From assembly GCF_963666025.1 (NCBI RefSeq), contig NZ_OY762552.1, forward strand, positions 1,640,001 through 1,704,000: a stretch of DNA of 64,000 nucleotides. The letters are read 5' to 3'. Numbering within the stretch: position 1 is the first letter of the stretch; each line of letters opens with the position of its first letter. The notes below the pieces were generated by a model that had not been told where the DNA came from, did not search any database, and saw nothing but the letters and a program-made list of their open reading frames with translations. Shown here one piece after another: positions 56,106 through 64,000 of this stretch. Source of the stretch: an uncultured Methanobacterium sp. (GTDB taxonomy: Archaea > Methanobacteriota > Methanobacteria > Methanobacteriales > Methanobacteriaceae). The position numbers and the translations under genes were made by a program.

Positions 56106-58010
56106 ATGATAAAAAAGGCAATCAAAATCTTCAAAAATGATTTAAGGGTCGTTAAAAATAATCCCATGGTCATAATGGTGTTGATAGTACTTATATGCAT
56201 ACCTTCTCTGTATACTCTACTCACAGTTCAGTCCACCTGGGATCCCTACACTCAAACCTCAAATATGAAGATTGCGGTGGTTAACGAGGATGCAGGGTAT
56301 GTTCTGAATGGAACTCAATACCGGATTGGGGATCATTTTGTTGAAGAACTGAAGAACAATAAAAATTTCAGCTGGCAGTTTACAGACCGCGAAACTGCAC
56401 TGGATGGTGTTAAAACAGGTAAATACTACGCTGCTTTAATAATTCCAGGAAATTTCACCGAAAACATCCTTTCAATTGACACAAACACCCCTCATCAGGC
56501 CCAGATCGAGTACATTGACAATGAAAAACTGAATCCAATTGCATCCAAGATCACTGGATCCGGTGCAGATGCATTGCAGGTGAAAATCAACAGTGTAGTG
56601 GTTAAAACCATTGATAATGTTATTTTCGGTAAAGTTAAAGATGTTGGAGAATTGGTAAAGGAAAACAAGCCCCAGATCCTCAAATTAAAAATATTTGTAA
56701 ACACCTTAAATGGAAATTTAGGTGTAATTGATTCCAAAATAACTGAAGCAAATTCAATGATGGGTACTGTAAACGAGATATGGCCGAAAATAAGCGCATC
56801 TTTACCTAAAATTCAGGAAAATTCCAATGGGATTCGTGCAAGCTATGATTCATTGTATGCTCAGATCATGGCTGACCCGGAAGGTGCTTTGACCATGGTG
56901 CAGAATATGGAATCCCAGGTTCAGGAAACTATCGTTACCTTGGAGTATCAGGATGCAGTTTTAACCAGCCTGTATAACGCCACTGGAGATACCCAGTTAA
57001 TACCAATTATCAACGAAATTGAAGATAATATAGGCAAAGCAAACAAAGTACTGGCTCTTTTAAAGGATATTGAAGGAGATATTAAAATTAGCAGGGATCC
57101 ACAGAGCAAACTGGCACAGCTGAAAACTTTAATTGACCAGATGGATGATGCTATCAATCTACTGGTAACTAACAGGGAAACCATAAACCAGAAGATCAGC
57201 GGGGCAACAGCAGAACTGAACCTGGTTAACTCTAAATGGCCAGAGTTAAGAAGTTCAATTCCCCTGGCAGCAGCTAAAATCAATTCAATAAGTGGAGAAG
57301 ATATTGATAGTTTAGCATCCTATTCTGATCTGGACATGGATGGAGTGGAAAGTTACTTTGAAGGTCCGGTTACTGTCGAAAAGGAAAGCATGTACCCTGT
57401 GGATAATTATGGTTCGGCTCTTGCTCCATTTTACATGGCATTATCCCTATGGATCGGAGGAATCATGGCAATTGCCCTCGTTTCCATGCGAGTAAAATCA
57501 AAGAAACAGTACAGGGGAATAAGTGTTTACCTTGGAAGAATGGGATTATTTGTGATAATAAGTTTATTCCAGGGGCTTTTAGTGGCACTGGCTGTTTTGG
57601 CACTGGGTGTTCAAACTTCCTCCACTGCACTTCTTATCTTAACCAGCATGTTAATTGGATTTAGCTTCATGATAATTGTGTATTCATTAACTTCAGCCTT
57701 TGGAAACGCAGGGAAATTGCTTTCAGTTATACTGCTGGTTGTACAGATCACCGCAGCAGGAGGAACATTCCCAGTGGAACTTTTATCTCCATTTTCCCAG
57801 GCCATAAATCCATACATCCCCTTAACCTATGCCATTGCCTTATTAAGGGAGGTCATTGCCGGAGTTTCATGGAGCAATTACTGGTATTGTCTGGGAATCC
57901 TGGTATTGTTCCCTATTTCCACTTTCTTGTTAACGTTACTGGTAAAAGGGAAGTTAGATGGGCGTGCAGAATCTGCTGAAGAGAAATTAAAGGAGAGTGG
58001 ATTGTTCTAA
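56106..58010 (+). CDS. YhgE/Pip domain membrane protein (ABC-2-like exporter)
   Basis: About 634 residues. A transmembrane helix at residues 20-40 (VIMVLIVLICIPSLYTLLT) is followed by the YhgE N-terminal domain (MKIAVVNEDAGYVLNG, FTDRETALDGVKTGKYYAAL). A large helical/coiled-coil middle follows, and then five C-terminal helices typical of ABC-2 permeases. Members are linked to export and phage adsorption in bacteria; the substrate is unknown. ATG 56106 is chosen after AAGGGGA; the frame is open to 56073. Two strong dyads flank its TATA box, so expression is probably inducible. Confidence 0.9.
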   Translation: MIKKAIKIFKNDLRVVKNNPMVIMVLIVLICIPSLYTLLTVQSTWDPYTQTSNMKIAVVNEDAGYVLNGTQYRIGDHFVEELKNNKNFSWQFTDRETALDGVKTGKYYAALIIPGNFTENILSIDTNTPHQAQIEYIDNEKLNPIASKITGSGADALQVKINSVVVKTIDNVIFGKVKDVGELVKENKPQILKLKIFVNTLNGNLGVIDSKITEANSMMGTVNEIWPKISASLPKIQENSNGIRASYDSLYAQIMADPEGALTMVQNMESQVQETIVTLEYQDAVLTSLYNATGDTQLIPIINEIEDNIGKANKVLALLKDIEGDIKISRDPQSKLAQLKTLIDQMDDAINLLVTNRETINQKISGATAELNLVNSKWPELRSSIPLAAAKINSISGEDIDSLASYSDLDMDGVESYFEGPVTVEKESMYPVDNYGSALAPFYMALSLWIGGIMAIALVSMRVKSKKQYRGISVYLGRMGLFVIISLFQGLLVALAVLALGVQTSSTALLILTSMLIGFSFMIIVYSLTSAFGNAGKLLSVILLVVQITAAGGTFPVELLSPFSQAINPYIPLTYAIALLREVIAGVSWSNYWYCLGILVLFPISTFLLTLLVKGKLDGRAESAEEKLKESGLF

Positions 58011-58176
58011 GTTATTTGAGATAACAAATTACAGAGATAACAAATTACAAAATTCTCCCAATAAATTGGACAATAAGTGAAATTCGTGTATAATAAATAA
58101 AATTTGCGTATCAAGTAAAATAATTGTGTACTGTAACTAAAAATTATATTACTAATCTAGATTAAAAGATTTAATT

Positions 58177-58980
58177 ATGGGCTTATTTATTCAAGAAACA
58201 GGTCACCAAAACAGTGAAACCATAGTTTTCCTCCACGGTGGAGGAATGGCGGGTTGGATATGGGATGAACAGGTAAAAGCCTTCCCTGATTACCATTGCC
58301 TGATTCTGGACCTCCCTGAGCACGGGCAGAGTGCAGAAGTAAAGCCCTTCTCAATTGGAGGTGCTGCCGAGATGGTGGTTGATCATATCCGAACCAGGAC
58401 CCATAATGGAAAAGCCCACCTGGTGGGTTTGTCCCTGGGCGCACAGATCACCGTCCAGATACTGGCCACTCATCCCGAGGTAGTTGACCATGCCCTCATA
58501 AGTGGAACCTTGACTCGTGGCATCCCTCATCAAGATGTGCTTTTAAAACTTTTGGATTATACTTTTAAAGTTTATGAACCCGTGAAAGACACGGATTTCT
58601 TTATAAAAGCCAACATGAGGACTTATAATATTTCTAAACGTTATTTCCACAAGTTTAAGGAAGCCACGCTACAAATTAAGGCTGATTCATTGCATAGGAT
58701 ATTACAAGAGAACCTGTTTTTCAAATTACCCTCTGGTCTGGAGAAAGCCAAGGTTCCTGTGCTGGTTATGATGGGAGAAAAAGATTATAAAGTCATTAAT
58801 GAATCTGCCCTGGATTTAGTTAATGTTCTTCCCAATTCTTCTGCTTATGTTGTCCCTAAAGTGGGTCATGTTTGGAATATGGAGTCACCGGAACTATTTA
58901 ATCATGTTTTGAGGAACTTTATCACTGGAAAATCTCTTCCAGATGTCCTTGAAACTTTAAGTTCTTATAATGGATTATAA
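58177..58980 (+). CDS. Alpha/beta hydrolase
   Basis: A 267-residue protein. The oxyanion region is FLHGGGMAGWIWDEQ, the nucleophile elbow is GLSLGAQ, the acid is in VMMGEKDYKV, and the histidine is in KVGHVWNMESPE. The fold is a complete cap-and-core hydrolase. Substrate unknown. The start ATG 58177 lacks a strong ribosome binding site. It follows the YhgE/Pip gene after 166 bases on the same strand and may be separately transcribed. Confidence 0.92.
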   Translation: MGLFIQETGHQNSETIVFLHGGGMAGWIWDEQVKAFPDYHCLILDLPEHGQSAEVKPFSIGGAAEMVVDHIRTRTHNGKAHLVGLSLGAQITVQILATHPEVVDHALISGTLTRGIPHQDVLLKLLDYTFKVYEPVKDTDFFIKANMRTYNISKRYFHKFKEATLQIKADSLHRILQENLFFKLPSGLEKAKVPVLVMMGEKDYKVINESALDLVNVLPNSSAYVVPKVGHVWNMESPELFNHVLRNFITGKSLPDVLETLSSYNGL

Positions 58981-59084
58981 GCGTTCTTTTGCTGTTTTTT
59001 TTAATCTTTTTAATTTTATTCTGAGTCATCTTTTTAGTAACTACTCTCCCTGGATCACAAACTATTTATATAAGAAACTTCTTA

Positions 59085-59196
59085 ATATCGATTAGTCGAT
59101 ATCGATAACTTGATATTGAATTTAACTAAAAGCTATTAAATTTATTCAAATCAGATATGGCTTGTTTAGTGATATCAATTTAACGATATTATATCG
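59085..59196 (+). promoter_or_regulatory. AT-rich palindromes upstream of the PadR gene
   Basis: ATATCGA-TTAG-TCGATAT (59085-59102) is a perfect inverted repeat with 7-bp arms. CGATAT-T-ATATCG (59184-59196) is a second perfect one. Further TATCGAT/TGATATTG half sites lie around the first. TTTATATAA at 59065-59073 is a TATA candidate 12 bases before the first dyad. They probably serve the autoregulated PadR gene starting at 59251. Confidence 0.6.
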
Positions 59197-59250
59197 ATTG
59201 CACGATTAGAATAGATTCATAGAAAATGTAAACGGAGGTTCTGATTTAAC

Positions 59251-59763
59251 ATGTGGGATGCATTTAAAAATCTTCACAATGAATTTCATGAAAAAATGGA
59301 GCAAATGCAACGATTAGGGGGTTTAAGGGTGTTAATACTCCATGTTCTGGATGAAAATGGTCCGGGAAATGGTGTGGAAATTATGGATGCTATCCAAACC
59401 CACCATGAATCCTGTAACGTGTCCCATCGTGGCCACAGACCTCACTCTCGACCTTCACCTGGCTCAGTATATCCGATGCTCAAAAAAATGGTTAATGAAG
59501 GTCTCCTCATAAAAAACGAAGATGGAAGATATGAATTAACTGAAAAAGGAAATGCAATCCTCAATAGAATTTACGGGCGTTTTAAACCACAGGAAAAAAT
59601 GGACCGTGGAGAATATTCCATAACCAAGGCATTAACCGAAATTGAAGGATATGTTTCTTACCTGGAAGATATTAAAGAAGAGAAACTGGTTCCTCATGGA
59701 GAATTAATAGGAGAATTGGGTGAAAGGCTGAAAGCCATCAGGGAATCTCTCCAGAAAAAGTAA
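59251..59763 (+). CDS. PadR family transcriptional regulator
   Basis: A 170-residue protein. PadR winged helix: LRVLILHVLDENGPGNGVEIM, SRPSPGSVYPMLKKMVNEGL and YELTEKGNAIL. The middle has a His/Arg-rich insert (CNVSHRGHRPHSRP) before the recognition helix, which could be a metal or ligand site. The C-terminal helix is for dimerisation. GGAGG precedes ATG 59251. The next two genes on the same strand encode an ABC-2 exporter, which PadR regulators often control. Confidence 0.92.
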   Translation: MWDAFKNLHNEFHEKMEQMQRLGGLRVLILHVLDENGPGNGVEIMDAIQTHHESCNVSHRGHRPHSRPSPGSVYPMLKKMVNEGLLIKNEDGRYELTEKGNAILNRIYGRFKPQEKMDRGEYSITKALTEIEGYVSYLEDIKEEKLVPHGELIGELGERLKAIRESLQKK

Positions 59764-60011
59764 TTCAATCCAATCAGCTGTTTAATTAAATAATTGGCCG
59801 ATGATGATTATGCATTTATGTCTAGGTTAGCGACAGCTATGAAAATCATTCAACTAGGAATTAATATCAAAAACAACAACGAATTGAGGTTAATAAATTA
59901 ATAAAAGCTAAAATATGTTAATTAAAGAGCAATACATTTAAAAATAAGGGAATAATTCTAATTAAAGCATAATGAACCTATTAAATGATAAAAACTAATT
60001 GGAGGGACAAA

Positions 60012-61028
60012 ATGACTGAACACGCTATAGAACTCAACAACCTTACTAAAAAGTTCGGTGATTTCACAGCAGTGGATGACCTGTCACTGACAGTGGAGGA
60101 AGGGGAAATATTTGGATTTTTAGGCCCCAACGGTGCAGGTAAAAGTACCACCATAAGAATGCTGTGCACCCTCGCCCAGCCAACATCAGGAACTGCCCGT
60201 GTTGCTGGATTTGATTTAATTAAAGAATCAGACCAGGTTCGCCAGAATATTGGCCTGGTGGCTGAAAAGATGATCATGTACGACCGCCTTACCGCAGCAG
60301 AAAACCTAAGATTCTTCGGGAAACTTTATTCCATGCCTAAACAGAAGCTGGAAGAACGGATCGATGAATTACTGGAACTGGTGGACATGCAGGAATGGAA
60401 GAACACACAGATCAGCAAGTTTTCGACCGGTATGAAGCAGAGGATCAATGTAATACGTGCGCTTCTGTCTGAACCAGAGATACTGTTTATGGATGAACCC
60501 ACACTGGGCCTGGATCCACAGACCACCTTTTCCATAAGGGATATTACCCGGGAAATAAACCAGAGCGGGATGACCATCATATTAACCACCCATGCCATGA
60601 CCGAGGCAGAAGCACTCAGCGATAGGGTTGCCATAATTGATCACGGTAAAATTGCGGCATTGGACACGCCACAAAACCTTAAAAACATGATATCTCACGG
60701 TGATATCACTGTATTTGGTATTAAGATTGACAACCTGACCCGTGAACTCATTGAAAAAATCAGATCCCTGGAAATGGTCACGGCAGTGGCACAGCAGGAT
60801 GATTATAATTTAAAGGTAAGTGCTCAGGGAGATGATGCCCTGAACCAGATCATTGACACCATCCGTAGTGAAGGTGGGGAGATATCCTCCCTTACCAACA
60901 GCAATGAATCCACACTGGAAGATGTGTTCCTGGCAGTGACCGGTAAACAGATGCGTGATCAGGCCACTGAAAAACCAGTTAACACCCATCATGGTCACGG
61001 AACAGCACCCAAAGCAAGGGGAAGGTGA
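60012..61028 (+). CDS. ABC transporter ATP-binding protein (DrrA type)
   Basis: About 338 residues. Walker A is GPNGAGKST, the signature is FSTGMKQR, Walker B is ILFMDEPTLGLDP, and the H loop is LTTHAMTEAEAL. The C-terminal 110 residues are the extra domain of DrrA-like exporters, ending in LEDVFLAVTGKQM and a His-rich tail. ATG 60012 is chosen because GGAGGGA lies 5 bases before it; the frame is open to 59985. The permease start is 5 bases after the stop. Confidence 0.95.
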   Translation: MTEHAIELNNLTKKFGDFTAVDDLSLTVEEGEIFGFLGPNGAGKSTTIRMLCTLAQPTSGTARVAGFDLIKESDQVRQNIGLVAEKMIMYDRLTAAENLRFFGKLYSMPKQKLEERIDELLELVDMQEWKNTQISKFSTGMKQRINVIRALLSEPEILFMDEPTLGLDPQTTFSIRDITREINQSGMTIILTTHAMTEAEALSDRVAIIDHGKIAALDTPQNLKNMISHGDITVFGIKIDNLTRELIEKIRSLEMVTAVAQQDDYNLKVSAQGDDALNQIIDTIRSEGGEISSLTNSNESTLEDVFLAVTGKQMRDQATEKPVNTHHGHGTAPKARGR

Positions 61029-61032
61029 TATT

Positions 61033-62217
61033 ATGGATTTCATTAAAATTCTAAAAGATAGTTACCATGTAATGGCTAAGGACATGCTGGAACTTAAACG
61101 AAACCGAATGTCACTGGCAGCCCTGTTTATGATGCCATTACTCTTCCTGGTCATGTTTGGATTCATTTTTCCCAGTGGTAGCACCCAGCAGAACATGCCT
61201 ATGGGGCTGGTTAACCTTGACCAGGGCCAGGGAAGCAATGAATTCGTAGCACAGATGGAAGCCATGAATAAAAATACCAGCTACATGCAGTTTCAAAATT
61301 ATTCCAGTGTAGATGATGCTAAAACTGCAATTAACAAAGGAAAACTGTATGGGGTATTCATCATACCTCCTGGCTTCTCTGACAACCTAACCAACGGGAA
61401 ATCTGCTGACTTCACAGTATACATTGATAACAGCAACCCCCAAATTTCCATGCAAATTCAGCAGGTACTATCCAGCACTGTAAGTGGAATGAATAATATG
61501 AAGGCCGAGGCTAATGTGGTGGGTCTTGGTAAGGCAACAAATCAGTCAGTTAATCCACAGGCTATGATCTTCCCCTACATACCCAGTATTCAGACCACAA
61601 TACCCGGCCAAACAAATTACTTTAACTTCCTGGCACCAGGGCTCATGATCATGATCGTGATGATGAGTGTTATGACCGGTATTCCAGAGGCCATCTCTAA
61701 AGAGAAGGAAATAGGTACATTTGATGGAATGTTATCGGCACCAATAAGCCAGCTCTCGGTTATCATTGGTAAAACTGCAGCACTGTGTACCCGAGGTTTA
61801 ATTCAGTGTGTAATAATCTTGGCCATTGCTATAGTCCTGTTTGGAGTTACTATCCAGGGAAATATCCTATTGGCATTCTTCATGCTCCTTTTGGGCATAT
61901 TCAGCTTCATAGGAATAGGAATAATGGCAATTTCCATGTCTGGAGATCAGGCTTCAAGTACCATGATTGTGAACCTGCTGATGTTTCCTATGATGTTCCT
62001 GGGAGGGATTTTTTATCCAATTCAACAGATGCCCTGGTTCATGCAGGCTATTTCACAGGTAATCCCCCTGACTTATGCTGCTGATGCAATGCGTAAAATA
62101 ATGCTCTTAAACGCAGGTGTGGGGGATGTGATGAATCAGATAATCATACTGGTAGCGTTTGGAGTGGTTACAATGGCCATTGCCGTGCCACTATTCAGGA
62201 AATCAATGACCAGGTAA
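61033..62217 (+). CDS. ABC-2 type transporter permease
   Basis: About 394 residues. The N-terminal helix (SLAALFMMPLLFLVMFGFIF) is followed by an external domain of about 150 residues (MPMGLVNLDQGQGSNEF, LYGVFIIPPGFSDNL), and then five helices with the ABC-2 phrase MMFLGGIFYPIQQMPWFMQ. AAGGTGAT precedes ATG 61033; the frame is open upstream into the ATPase gene. With the ATPase and PadR it forms an exporter unit, probably for drugs or lipids. Confidence 0.94.
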   Translation: MDFIKILKDSYHVMAKDMLELKRNRMSLAALFMMPLLFLVMFGFIFPSGSTQQNMPMGLVNLDQGQGSNEFVAQMEAMNKNTSYMQFQNYSSVDDAKTAINKGKLYGVFIIPPGFSDNLTNGKSADFTVYIDNSNPQISMQIQQVLSSTVSGMNNMKAEANVVGLGKATNQSVNPQAMIFPYIPSIQTTIPGQTNYFNFLAPGLMIMIVMMSVMTGIPEAISKEKEIGTFDGMLSAPISQLSVIIGKTAALCTRGLIQCVIILAIAIVLFGVTIQGNILLAFFMLLLGIFSFIGIGIMAISMSGDQASSTMIVNLLMFPMMFLGGIFYPIQQMPWFMQAISQVIPLTYAADAMRKIMLLNAGVGDVMNQIIILVAFGVVTMAIAVPLFRKSMTR

Positions 62218-62551
62218 TCAATGACCAGACAAACGATTAGCAGATGAGCAATGACCCAATGAAACTGGTTAGGTTAGATAAAATGAACAGACAATGGAGT
62301 GGAATGGACTGATAGAAAGTAATGGGTTTGCAAGAGAGTTAGTAAGAAATGAGTTAATCAAAATATATGCAGTTTAAAACGGATTAATTCCGCTCACTGC
62401 ACCCATTTCACTTCCCCCTGAAAAATGCCAAGAAATGTTATGTAGAAATGTGAATGAATTCAGGAAATTGTAGGCAAGTTGGCTTTAAAAACCGTAATGG
62501 TTTAAAGAAAACCATTAATGACTTTAAAAAATTTAAAGAGGTGAAAGTATC
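62218..62551. other. Intergenic region, no gene recognised
   Basis: About 330 bases after the permease. It begins with a repeat of AATCAATGACCAG (the end of the permease gene and again just after its stop), and other ATGAxxAGACAA-type repeats follow. The sequence then becomes AT-rich. GAGGTGAAAG before 62552 serves the next gene. Confidence 0.45.
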
Positions 62552-63001
62552 ATGAAATGTGAAAATGCAATCAGAAACGTTATTGAAATAGAGTGTGAGG
62601 ATTATTATTTGGGTATGGTAGATTTATCCCGGGTTGAAAACTCTATAATTGAAAAATACGGTTCATTAATTGACCAATACCCACGAGCAATCTCTATAGG
62701 AATAACTTTGCCCTATAAAATTCCTGATAAGATGGTAATGACTAAAAAACAGCCTTATGATGTTACAACTTGCCAATTAAAATCCATCACATCACATCTA
62801 AGTCAATTAATCGAACAGGAAGGATATCAAGCACTGGCCATGCCCAAAGCCAGGGCAATGGATGATAGGCCTGAAATTTCCTTCCATGAAGTGGTGGCTA
62901 ATCTGGCAGATCTGGGGAAAATAGAAAAAAATCTACTAGTGACCCCAGAAGTAGGATCAAGGGTTAATTGGGGGACCATACTCACCAATGCCCCCATTTA
63001 A
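62552..63001 (+). CDS. Truncated QueG-like protein lacking the Fe-S domain
   Basis: A 149-residue protein. It matches only the N-terminal part of the QueG-like protein at 44661: YPRAISIGITLPYKIP, SQLIEQEGYQALAMPKARAM, NLLVTPEVGSRVNWGTILTN. It stops at API, just where the other continues into the ferredoxin region with PLKVTGH. There are no cysteine clusters. GAGGTGAAAG precedes ATG 62552, so it may be translated. It could be a decayed gene or a stand-alone domain. No Fe-S remnant is seen in the 68 bases before the next gene. Confidence 0.65.
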   Translation: MKCENAIRNVIEIECEDYYLGMVDLSRVENSIIEKYGSLIDQYPRAISIGITLPYKIPDKMVMTKKQPYDVTTCQLKSITSHLSQLIEQEGYQALAMPKARAMDDRPEISFHEVVANLADLGKIEKNLLVTPEVGSRVNWGTILTNAPI

Positions 63002-63068
63002 ATTGATTTAATAAAATCTAATTTGACAAAATCTACAAAGTTGAAGCTGCTTAAAGGGGATGATAGAA

Positions 63069-63638
63069 ATGCTAACTGAATTCAGGTTTAAAATTTTAAA
63101 CCGAGAGGCTTCTTCACCCAAAAACAAACCCTCAAAAATTATAGAACATCTTAATCTTTATGATGAGATGGTAGTGGGGGATATTGGGTCTGGTGGAGGG
63201 TATTTCACTCATGAATTTTCCAGAAACTTGGGAAGAGATGGTCAAGTTTATGCCATTGACACCGATGAAAAGGCTCTTGATTTTATAAAGACTCATCTTC
63301 TAACCGAAGATGTTCAGAATGTGGAAACACTCCTGGTTAATCCAGATGGGATAAATTTACCGGAAAAGAGTGTGGATCTATTCTTTTTAAGAAATGTGTT
63401 CCATCACATCCCCAATCAGGTAGAATATTTTAAATGCCTTGAAAAATTTCTAAAAGACGATGGGAAAATAGCCATCATTGATTATAACAAAAGAAAATTC
63501 AGTTTCACAGGCCTTTTTGGACATTACACGCCTGAAATTGTTCTTTTAGATATTATGAAACAGGCCGGGTTCTCCCTTCAGGAAAAATATGATTTTTTAC
63601 CGGACCAGTTATTCATGGTGTTTCAAAAATGGCCATGA
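63069..63638 (+). CDS. Class I SAM-dependent methyltransferase
   Basis: A 189-residue protein. SAM motif I is VVGDIGSGGGYFTHEFS, motif II is VYAIDTDEKALDFIK, and the later part is VDLFFLRNVFHHIPN with IAIIDYNKR. This resembles small arsenite- or UbiE-type methyltransferases but lacks enough Cys to say arsenite. The N-terminal FKILNREASSPKNKPSKII precedes the fold. ATG 63069 has AGGGGATGA upstream; ATG 63060 is an alternative. Probably cotranscribed with the truncated QueG-like gene. Confidence 0.88.
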   Translation: MLTEFRFKILNREASSPKNKPSKIIEHLNLYDEMVVGDIGSGGGYFTHEFSRNLGRDGQVYAIDTDEKALDFIKTHLLTEDVQNVETLLVNPDGINLPEKSVDLFFLRNVFHHIPNQVEYFKCLEKFLKDDGKIAIIDYNKRKFSFTGLFGHYTPEIVLLDIMKQAGFSLQEKYDFLPDQLFMVFQKWP

Positions 63639-63788
63639 ATTGGGATGTAATCAGTTCGCTTGGAGATATTCACTAATTAAATGGATTTAAAGCATTGTAA
63701 TCGATTTCAAACATTATTTAATGAATTTTAAGCAATATTGTCAATAAATTTTTAATATTTCATTGGAATTAAATGGAAGGTGCTGAAA

Positions 63789-64000
63789 ATGTCTATAAAA
63801 ACCTCAATCAAGGAACATTTCACTAATAACCATTTGAATCTAATAAATCATTTTGAAAATGCCTCTTTAAAAAGTCATTGGGATTATTTCTTCCCGGATA
63901 ACCCGGAGCTTGAACTTCCAAATCAGACCTATCTTGAAGGTGATTCCAACTTAAAAAGAGATATGGTTTTCAGGAGATTTAATTGGGGAGATCTGGACGA
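63789..64000 (+). CDS. Unrecognised protein, N-terminal part (runs off the window)
   Basis: ATG 63789 follows GGAAGGTGC and opens a frame to the window end (at least 70 residues). It begins MSIKTSIKEHFTNNHLNLI and includes FFPDNPELELPNQTYLEGD. The content is charged, with many Asn and Leu, and no signal or membrane segment. I do not recognise the family. Confidence 0.6.
   Translation, partial: MSIKTSIKEHFTNNHLNLINHFENASLKSHWDYFFPDNPELELPNQTYLEGDSNLKRDMVFRRFNWGDLD

Overview
The window looks like chromosome of a mesophilic methanogen of the order Methanobacteriales, most likely a Methanobacterium. The indications are an AT-rich genome with archaeal promoters and strong GGAGGTGA-type ribosome binding sites, a complete F420-reducing hydrogenase operon (frhADGB), a family B DNA polymerase gene that stops just after polymerase motif C (the split polymerase known from Methanothermobacter), a type A archaeal RNase P RNA, an archaeal initiator tRNA, and a giant adhesin-like surface protein. 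The genus is an inference; no rRNA gene is present.

Layout. 1-3.2 kb: informational genes (tail of S27e, aIF2 alpha, Nop10, a PAC2-family protein, endonuclease Q). 3.2-5.9 kb: a 35-residue membrane micro-ORF, a GNAT gene broken by two compensating frameshifts, two tRNA-Arg genes and a second PAC2 gene behind a PepSY-like membrane protein. 6.3-9.7 kb: frhADGB. 9.8-13.2 kb: TPR protein, methionine aminopeptidase, three small membrane/coiled-coil proteins and initiator tRNA-Met. 14.4-21.4 kb: one giant surface protein with 16 perfect-length 273-bp tandem repeats. 21.6-26.3 kb: a two-component island (two HisKA_2 kinases, two REC-PAS regulators, a decayed kinase relic), followed by rnpB. 27-30 kb: membrane proteins and a carboxymuconolactone decarboxylase-like protein. 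30.4-35.1 kb: dnaJ, dnaK and grpE on the minus strand, facing an ArsR-like regulator across a four-copy operator array. 35.1-44.6 kb: hypF, a seven-PAS hybrid kinase, larB, a PAP2 phosphatase, and an HxlR regulator divergent from a 30-residue Cys-rich peptide and a nitroreductase. 44.6-53.8 kb: a minus-strand run with two QueG-like Fe-S proteins, a methyltransferase, NAD salvage (nicotinamidase and nicotinate phosphoribosyltransferase), a cyclase-like toroid protein and PolB. 54-64 kb: plus-strand GNAT, TrmB regulator, YhgE/Pip transporter, hydrolase, PadR regulator with an ABC-2 exporter, a truncated QueG-like gene and a methyltransferase.

How it fits together. Frh reduces F420 with H2; HypF supplies cyanide ligands for the NiFe centre and FrhD trims FrhA. 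Several loci pair a regulator with a visible dyad operator: the heat-shock locus (TWAC-N5-GTTA, four copies in a 69-bp duplication), the HxlR locus (TATACTT-N5-AAGTATA), the YhgE/Pip promoter (two GTAGTT-N8-AACTAC sites flanking a TATA box) and the PadR locus. The strongest candidates for something undescribed are the heat-shock operator array, the HxlR/Cys-rich-peptide/nitroreductase unit and the giant repeat protein with its possible AUU start. All functional statements come from reading the sequence and recalled family knowledge; no database search was run.
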